64,000 nt of DNA from OMIW01 sp044235645. GTDB taxonomy: Bacteria > Bdellovibrionota_C > UBA2361 > OMIW01. The stretch spans positions 62,001 through 126,000 of the forward strand of contig JBIIHQ010000007.1 of the NCBI GenBank assembly GCA_044235645.1. Reading direction: 5' to 3'. Both the position numbers and the translations under genes were made by a program. Shown here one piece after another: positions 60,004 to 64,000 of this stretch (position 1 is the stretch's first letter; every line of letters starts with the position of its first letter). The notes beneath the pieces were generated by a model. That model saw nothing but the letters and a program-made list of their open reading frames with translations. It had not been told where the DNA came from and made no database searches.

Positions 60004-60269
60004 GCGCTGATCTGTATCTCAAGCTCACCCAGAATGCGATCGAGACATCGGTCTTCATCGCCTCGCCCATACTCGGGCTCGGCCTCGTGGCAGGATTGAG
60101 CATCAGCATCTTTCAGGCGGCCACCCAGATCAACGATGCATCCCTCGCGTTTATTCCAAAGATCGTCTCACTTGTCATAGCACTCATGCTCTTCGGAAAC
60201 TTTATGGTGAGCAGACTTGTTCTATTCACCCAGAGCATTTACTCACAAATCCCCCAGTTAATTCGATAA
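60000..60269 (+). CDS. fliQ: Flagellar export protein FliQ
   Basis: The 89-residue protein has two helices and the family core SPILGLGLVAGLSISIFQAATQINDASLAFIPKI. Length matches FliQ exactly. It overlaps the fliP stop and precedes fliR by 27 bp. It differs from the SctS copy at 9 kb. Confidence 0.98.
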   Translation: MSADLYLKLTQNAIETSVFIASPILGLGLVAGLSISIFQAATQINDASLAFIPKIVSLVIALMLFGNFMVSRLVLFTQSIYSQIPQLIR

Positions 60270-60296
60270 TATAATCCGTATTCGAGTGCCAGTCCC

Positions 60297-61088
60297 ATGA
60301 ATCCTGCTCTCGATGCCACCATCCTTGCTCTCGCTAACCGGATTGACATCGGATTTTCCCTCATTCTCTATCTCGTCCGATTTACAATCTGTTTTTCCCT
60401 CATACCGGGCCTCGGGCAGGGCACATCGGGACTAGCCGTCCGCGCAAGCGCTATTCTTGTATTGGCTGGTGCATCACTATCCAGCGCGGTCGTCCCCGCT
60501 GTCCCTGCCGGCTGGGGCGACATCGTTATCATGGTCGCCTCCGAGGTCGCGCTCGGACTCCTCCTTGGGCTTCTGCCTCAAGTCATCGTCGCCGCGACTC
60601 ACCTTGCTGGTTCACTAGCTAGCACGGCAATGGGCCTTGGGGCAGCCCAGCTCTTTGACCCTAGCCTCGGCGACCAATCGTCCAGCCTCGGCAAACTATA
60701 CGGTGACCTCGCTATCATTATATTTCTCCTCATCAATGGACATCATACCGTGATAATTGCCGCATCTGGACTCGCGGGCACCCTCCCCCCCGGCGTTTTT
60801 GCCCCCTCCCCGAACCTCATTCTTCAGATCGCCGCCGCAACCAGCATCATTTTCAAGCTTGGCATTCTGATCGCAAGCCCCATCATCGCAACCCTCCTCA
60901 TCACTCAGTTCGTCCTCGGTATCCTCTCGAGAACGGTCCCAAGCGTTAACGTCTTCTTCATCAGTTTTCCCATAACCGTCGCGATAGGATTAACTCTAGC
61001 CGCTGCGTCTCTGCCCTCCTTTGTCTTGGTAGCTGAACGGGGAATCGTTGATATCACCCATCTTTTGATCCGCGCAGTTGGGGGATAA
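60297..61088 (+). CDS. fliR: Flagellar export protein FliR
   Basis: The 263-residue protein has about six helices and FliR signatures such as LASTAMGLGAAQLFDPSLGDQSSSLGKLYGDLAIIIFLLINGHH, where the loop and following helix are highly conserved. It completes the flagellar export gate. In most genomes flhB follows fliR directly or is fused to it; here no flhB follows within the window, and the next 200 bases hold no gene. Confidence 0.97.
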   Translation: MNPALDATILALANRIDIGFSLILYLVRFTICFSLIPGLGQGTSGLAVRASAILVLAGASLSSAVVPAVPAGWGDIVIMVASEVALGLLLGLLPQVIVAATHLAGSLASTAMGLGAAQLFDPSLGDQSSSLGKLYGDLAIIIFLLINGHHTVIIAASGLAGTLPPGVFAPSPNLILQIAAATSIIFKLGILIASPIIATLLITQFVLGILSRTVPSVNVFFISFPITVAIGLTLAAASLPSFVLVAERGIVDITHLLIRAVGG

Positions 61089-61292
61089 CGTCTTCGAGGA
61101 TTGCGTTACATTCTGAGAGAGCAACTAGTTCTTCATTTCAGGTGAGTATAGAAATGGTGCAGGCAATTTCAGGAAAGACGTCGCTTCGGAGCCTCAAACC
61201 GCTCTCGTAGGCTTCGATCCGCCGGTGACATTGCCCCGCCGAAAACTACCCGATGATGCTCAACAATAAAATGTCCAGCACGCTGAGAAGAG
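61089..61292. other. Spacer after fliR
   Basis: About 200 bases without a frame or strong stem-loop. If fliR is the last gene, its terminator is not obvious. Confidence 0.35.
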
Positions 61293-61568
61293 CTAACAAC
61301 CGTTGAAGGCATATGCCTCAAAGTTATTTCGAGTAATTGTAATGGGGCAGGTACCCTCCGCTACCATCCTCATCTTTCCCCGGATGCCATATCCCTCATC
61401 TTGCAAAGTACGCACACATCTGCGACATTTGATGAGAGTTTGAGAGACAGTCGATTCGGGTATACTGATGACTTTCCCATCGTAAAACCAGACATCTTTG
61501 ACTTCTCCCGAAAGAAAACTTATCCCGACCTTACCACGTGAGAGACAGAGTGGACCGTCAACAATCAA
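61293..61568 (-). CDS. Possible small hypothetical protein
   Basis: A 91-codon minus-strand frame starting at TTG 61568 reads with mixed beta-like segments (VGISFLSGEVKDVWFYDGKVISI) and two Cys-x-x-Cys-like positions (IKCRRCVRTL, ending NGC). It overlaps the 5' end of the plus-strand gene at 61538 by 31 bp unless that gene starts at 61589. No ribosome site or family is recognised, so it may not be expressed. Confidence 0.3.
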   Translation of the reverse strand: MIVDGPLCLSRGKVGISFLSGEVKDVWFYDGKVISIPESTVSQTLIKCRRCVRTLQDEGYGIRGKMRMVAEGTCPITITRNNFEAYAFNGC

Positions 61569-62311
61569 GTTCCGATATCGCTGAGGCTATGAAGAATGTC
61601 GCTCACGGCTACCGGGAGGCGCGGCTCACCATAGCCCGTGAAATATCAAACCTCTTTGAATCTGGTCGTCCTGATGCTCTTCAAAATGGTTTGGAGCGAT
61701 GCAAAGACCTTATACACATGGGGGATGCATTTTTGGTGGAGAAACTACTCAGTAATCATCTTGAGAATCACTTCAACGATACCCCTCACATTCTCGATTT
61801 TTCGCGAAATCTCGCTACCATTGATGCCCATGCCGGGATTCACTTTTTAGGAGAATTTTCATCAGATCGTCAAGATATCGAGTCAATTTTAATTGGCATC
61901 TCCGTAGACGATAACGGGGAATCGGCGCGTTACACATTTGCCGACGCGTGGAATTCAGCCTGGAAGATCGCTTCCCGAATCGGCGATCCTGACCTGCTGA
62001 AACATTTGCACGAGACTGTGGCAGGAGTCTCGTCGTCGCTCGAATCAATCCTTGAAAACATCTCCTCCGATAACCCGGAGTGGAGTGAAATTCCCTTAGG
62101 GGTCTCCGAGAGACTTGAGGTAATCTACGCCGCATCCCTTTTTAAAGAGGGTTCCTTAAACGAACTTGAGAAACAAATTAAGGACCTTTTTCAAGAAACA
62201 TGCGACGAACCATTCGCGGCTTTTCTTCGCTGGACGGTCCGGGATACCCTCGGAAGGCGGGCGAAGCAGCTTCAGCGGTGGACTGGACCTATTCAGTTAG
62301 ACCTCTTTTGA
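61538..62311 (+). CDS. Alpha-helical hypothetical protein downstream of fliR
   Basis: The 257-residue product is soluble and strongly helical with TPR-like periodicity (YREARLTIAREISNLFESGRPDALQNGLERC, LIHMGDAFLVEKLLSN, YTFADAWNSAWKIASRIGDPDLLKHLHETV) and an acidic middle. No flagellar or T3SS chaperone motif is recognised. It starts with GTG at 61538; ATG at 61589 is an alternative that avoids overlapping the antisense frame. It lies on the same strand as the flagellar operon, 449 bp after fliR, so functional linkage is uncertain. Confidence 0.65.
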   Translation: MRDRVDRQQSSSDIAEAMKNVAHGYREARLTIAREISNLFESGRPDALQNGLERCKDLIHMGDAFLVEKLLSNHLENHFNDTPHILDFSRNLATIDAHAGIHFLGEFSSDRQDIESILIGISVDDNGESARYTFADAWNSAWKIASRIGDPDLLKHLHETVAGVSSSLESILENISSDNPEWSEIPLGVSERLEVIYAASLFKEGSLNELEKQIKDLFQETCDEPFAAFLRWTVRDTLGRRAKQLQRWTGPIQLDLF

Positions 62312-62451
62312 TTCACCACTAACTGTCGAGTTTCATTTGTGTCGAGGTTCGGAAGTCATCCTTGAGGAAAAAGCGAACGTAACCAGACGGCGTTCACGAT
62401 GACCGTTTTCTATTCCGATCGAGAATTGCGAGAGAGCGCAGAATACGAATC

Positions 62452-63387
62452 TCAATCACCCCCGCCTCCACACCCACCACATCCTCCGCAGCCCGAGTCG
62501 CCACCATCATCCCCATCTGAAACTGAACCACCGTCCGTGTGGGAACCTCCATATCCGAAGGTCCCTCCACATCCCGAATCTCCACCTCTCCCGGTGTACT
62601 TTTTTTCAAATAGAGAAAATAGGACCAAAACTCCGCAAAGTTCGATAAAAACAAGGTACTTGACCGGCTCCCCGATCATCAGCCCAAACAAAATTCGAAT
62701 TAGCCCTATGATGATTACAAATCCGAGCGGAATCCACGCTATCCTTCGTCCTCCCGCCCCTCCAATCCGAGAGCCCATCACCATAATCAAGATGGATATA
62801 CAGTACGCCAATAGATACCCGACGAGAAATGTCTTAGCCTCAAAAATAAACGGATTCACCCCACATCCCACCGCTCCCGCGGCGATGCTGATGAATCCCC
62901 CTCCCAACACTATCGAGCGCGGAACAAGAACGAAATCTTGGGTATTGATCCTCACGAAATCGGGGGCTCTCTCGAATCGGGTTACTAATCGTGGCCAAAT
63001 ATCTGGTGGCGGCGGATAGCCAAAAGTCGCCTCGTATGATTGAAGAGTTTCGGCATACCAGGACCGAAACTTATGTCGTTCATCAATCCCTCCCCGTGTC
63101 GGATCGTGGTGAACAACCTCCTCGAGTACTGCGCCACAGAACTCGTCCCAATACGAACGGCTATACGTAAGATGAAGATGCCATGCCTGATCCACTTCGT
63201 CTGACGGTGTGACCGGATGGTTAGCACGAACCGCTAGATACATAAAGTGAAGGTACTCCCGATAAACTCTTCTCGCGAAATCGGCTGACCAGCGATTATC
63301 ACGGGCTAGTCGCGAAATAAAGTCGAATGAATCATTCCCCGACCCGACCCGAAAATGAACGATCCGGTTCCAGAGCTCAGAATCCAT
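62452..63387 (-). CDS. Glycine-rich-domain family membrane protein with Gly/Cys tail
   Basis: The 311-residue protein opens with a helical domain (ARRVYREYLHFMYLAVRANH) and the GRDP-type signature PSDEVDQAWHLHLTYSRSYWDEF, where Asp, Trp and paired His are conserved. Two to four hydrophobic helices follow (about residues 155-250: SIVLGGGFISIAAGAV, FLVGYLLAYCISILIMVMG, AWIPLGFVIIIGLIRILFG, VFIELCGVLVLFSLF). The last 40 residues are mostly Gly, Ser, Asp and Cys (GCGGCGGCGGGGD). Such tails occur in bacterial TIGR04222-type proteins; function is unknown. The ATG at 63387 is used. Confidence 0.78.
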   Translation of the reverse strand: MDSELWNRIVHFRVGSGNDSFDFISRLARDNRWSADFARRVYREYLHFMYLAVRANHPVTPSDEVDQAWHLHLTYSRSYWDEFCGAVLEEVVHHDPTRGGIDERHKFRSWYAETLQSYEATFGYPPPPDIWPRLVTRFERAPDFVRINTQDFVLVPRSIVLGGGFISIAAGAVGCGVNPFIFEAKTFLVGYLLAYCISILIMVMGSRIGGAGGRRIAWIPLGFVIIIGLIRILFGLMIGEPVKYLVFIELCGVLVLFSLFEKKYTGRGGDSGCGGTFGYGGSHTDGGSVSDGDDGGDSGCGGCGGCGGGGD

Positions 63388-63972
63388 GCATTATCAATTT
63401 GAAAGAGAGCAAAACGGGTCAATATCAATTAAATCGATCCCACCCATCACCGTAAAGCTTCACCGACACTTGACTATCAAATCGGTCAAATCGGCCCATA
63501 TATTCCCCCATTTTAAACCTCCAATTTTAATCGTCATACCATCAAAAAGTAGTATCCCTAAGATGACAACGGTTTAAAACTAGCGACTGCTGAACCTCGA
63601 CAAATCCTTGCGGCTCTGCAACACCAGAAGCAGAGTCTTTTGACCTCCTTATCAGCGCATCAAGGTAGCTCAGGCTAATCCCACTCCGCTTCACTTACTC
63701 ACAGCGACTCAACCCACCCGCTCGATGCTCCGAGAGAAATGGCGCTACTTCCACAGTGCTGTACCGTTTACCTATTCTACCCTCCATGAAATAAGACGTT
63801 CCCTCATGTCTTGGTTCATAGGAAACCTCAGTGGAAGGACGCCCTGGGTGCACCGCTTATATACGACCTTAAAATGTCCATTTTCAATACACGAGTTTAT
63901 TTGCAAGCCAGGTAGCACGGCAGCCCACCGTCATCCACCGGACCACCTTTCAAAAGCATATTCACGGACACC
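63388..63972. other. Right-end region, mostly gene-free
   Basis: About 585 bases with only short frames. A plus-strand frame at 63386-63577 (63 residues, AT-rich) is followed by a terminator-like stem at 63613-63640. A minus-strand frame reaching the window edge is interrupted by TGA and cannot be judged without the neighbouring sequence. Confidence 0.35.
63613..63640 (+). terminator. Possible intrinsic terminator
   Basis: GCTCTGC (63613-63619) pairs with GCAGAGT (63630-63636), six Watson-Crick pairs plus one G-T, around a 10-base loop. CTTTT follows. It would end a plus-strand transcript of unknown origin. Confidence 0.4.
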
Positions 63973-63999
63973 GGTTTGGGCTTCAATCAAGCCCAAACC
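63973..63999. terminator. Perfect 11-bp hairpin at the window edge
   Basis: GGTTTGGGCTT (63973-63983) pairs perfectly with AAGCCCAAACC (63989-63999) around CAATC. The base after it is T and the sequence ends, so a U tract cannot be confirmed. It is probably a terminator for one of the flanking genes. Confidence 0.6.
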
Positions 64000-64000
64000 T

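Noticed and set aside
63640..64000. Minus-strand frame reaching the window edge that looks protein-like on both sides of a TGA.
   Set aside because: Too short and cut by the window end; another chance reading cannot be excluded.
1..64000. Looked for CRISPR arrays, insertion sequences, integrase attachment repeats, tRNA and rRNA genes.
   Set aside because: No regularly spaced repeats, transposase genes, tRNA-like T-arm patterns or rRNA segments were recognised by eye.

Overview
This window looks like a chromosomal segment of a motile Gram-negative (diderm) bacterium. Outer-membrane assembly genes (bamA, a Skp/OmpH chaperone), lipid A genes (lpxA, lpxI) and fabZ sit together. A flagellar motor/export operon and a second, non-flagellar type III secretion operon are both present. 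Use of LpxI rather than LpxH, and a candidate sigma-54 site before the flagellar operon, fit a deltaproteobacterial-type lineage (Bdellovibrionota, Myxococcota, SAR324 or similar). That placement is inference; no rRNA or tRNA gene was found to settle it. GTG and TTG starts are common, and genes are packed with ATGA/GTGA overlaps.

Layout. 1-3.6 kb (minus): 3' truncated lon behind a periplasmic-binding-fold lipoprotein. 4.2-7.0 kb (plus): a membrane protein and a secreted metzincin-like protease. 7.0-11.2 kb (minus): a compact T3SS operon in the order sctI, a coiled-coil SctO/SctP-like gene, sctR, sctS, sctT, then SctU encoded as two separate genes divided at the usual NPTH autocleavage site. 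11.4-16.1 kb (minus): a CPA2 antiporter, ftsK and a lipoprotein. 16.3-22.5 kb: small lipoprotein, very acidic protein, coaD, a short DsbD, a pseudokinase-HEAT membrane protein, a methyltransferase and a DUF1294 protein. 22.5-27.9 kb (minus): bamA-skp-fabZ-lpxA-lpxI with no lpxD. 28-38.9 kb: a glycosyltransferase-like protein; a GT2, DprE1-like oxidoreductase, pgl and acyl-CoA dehydrogenase run; a PH-domain protein, CCA/poly(A) polymerase family enzyme, TSUP transporter and FkbM methyltransferase.

38.9-47.8 kb is the accessory part. It has a pseudoknot-like RNA element before an unknown gene, and a tightly overlapping yceI, type III polyketide synthase, isoprenylcysteine-methyltransferase-like and FAD oxidoreductase operon that probably makes a methylated phenolic lipid or pyrone. 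It also has an MddA-like gene broken by one in-frame TGA, several small unknown ORFs, and an N-formylglutamate amidohydrolase with a GNAT-like partner. 47.8-54.7 kb (minus) is housekeeping: guaA, der, rnc (with a long N-terminal extension), mnmA and a cysteine desulfurase. Five tandem hairpins lie between rnc and der. 54.9-61.1 kb (plus): an HhH protein, then motA, two MotB-like genes, fliM, fliN, fliO, fliP, fliQ, fliR, with no flhB following. The right end holds an unknown helical protein and a glycine-rich-domain family membrane protein.

No CRISPR array, insertion sequence, tRNA or rRNA gene was recognised. The strongest candidates for undescribed biology are the naturally divided SctU, the paired MotB-like subunits of which one lacks the motor aspartate, the polyketide operon with YceI, the rnc-der hairpin array and the pseudoknot at 39.2 kb.
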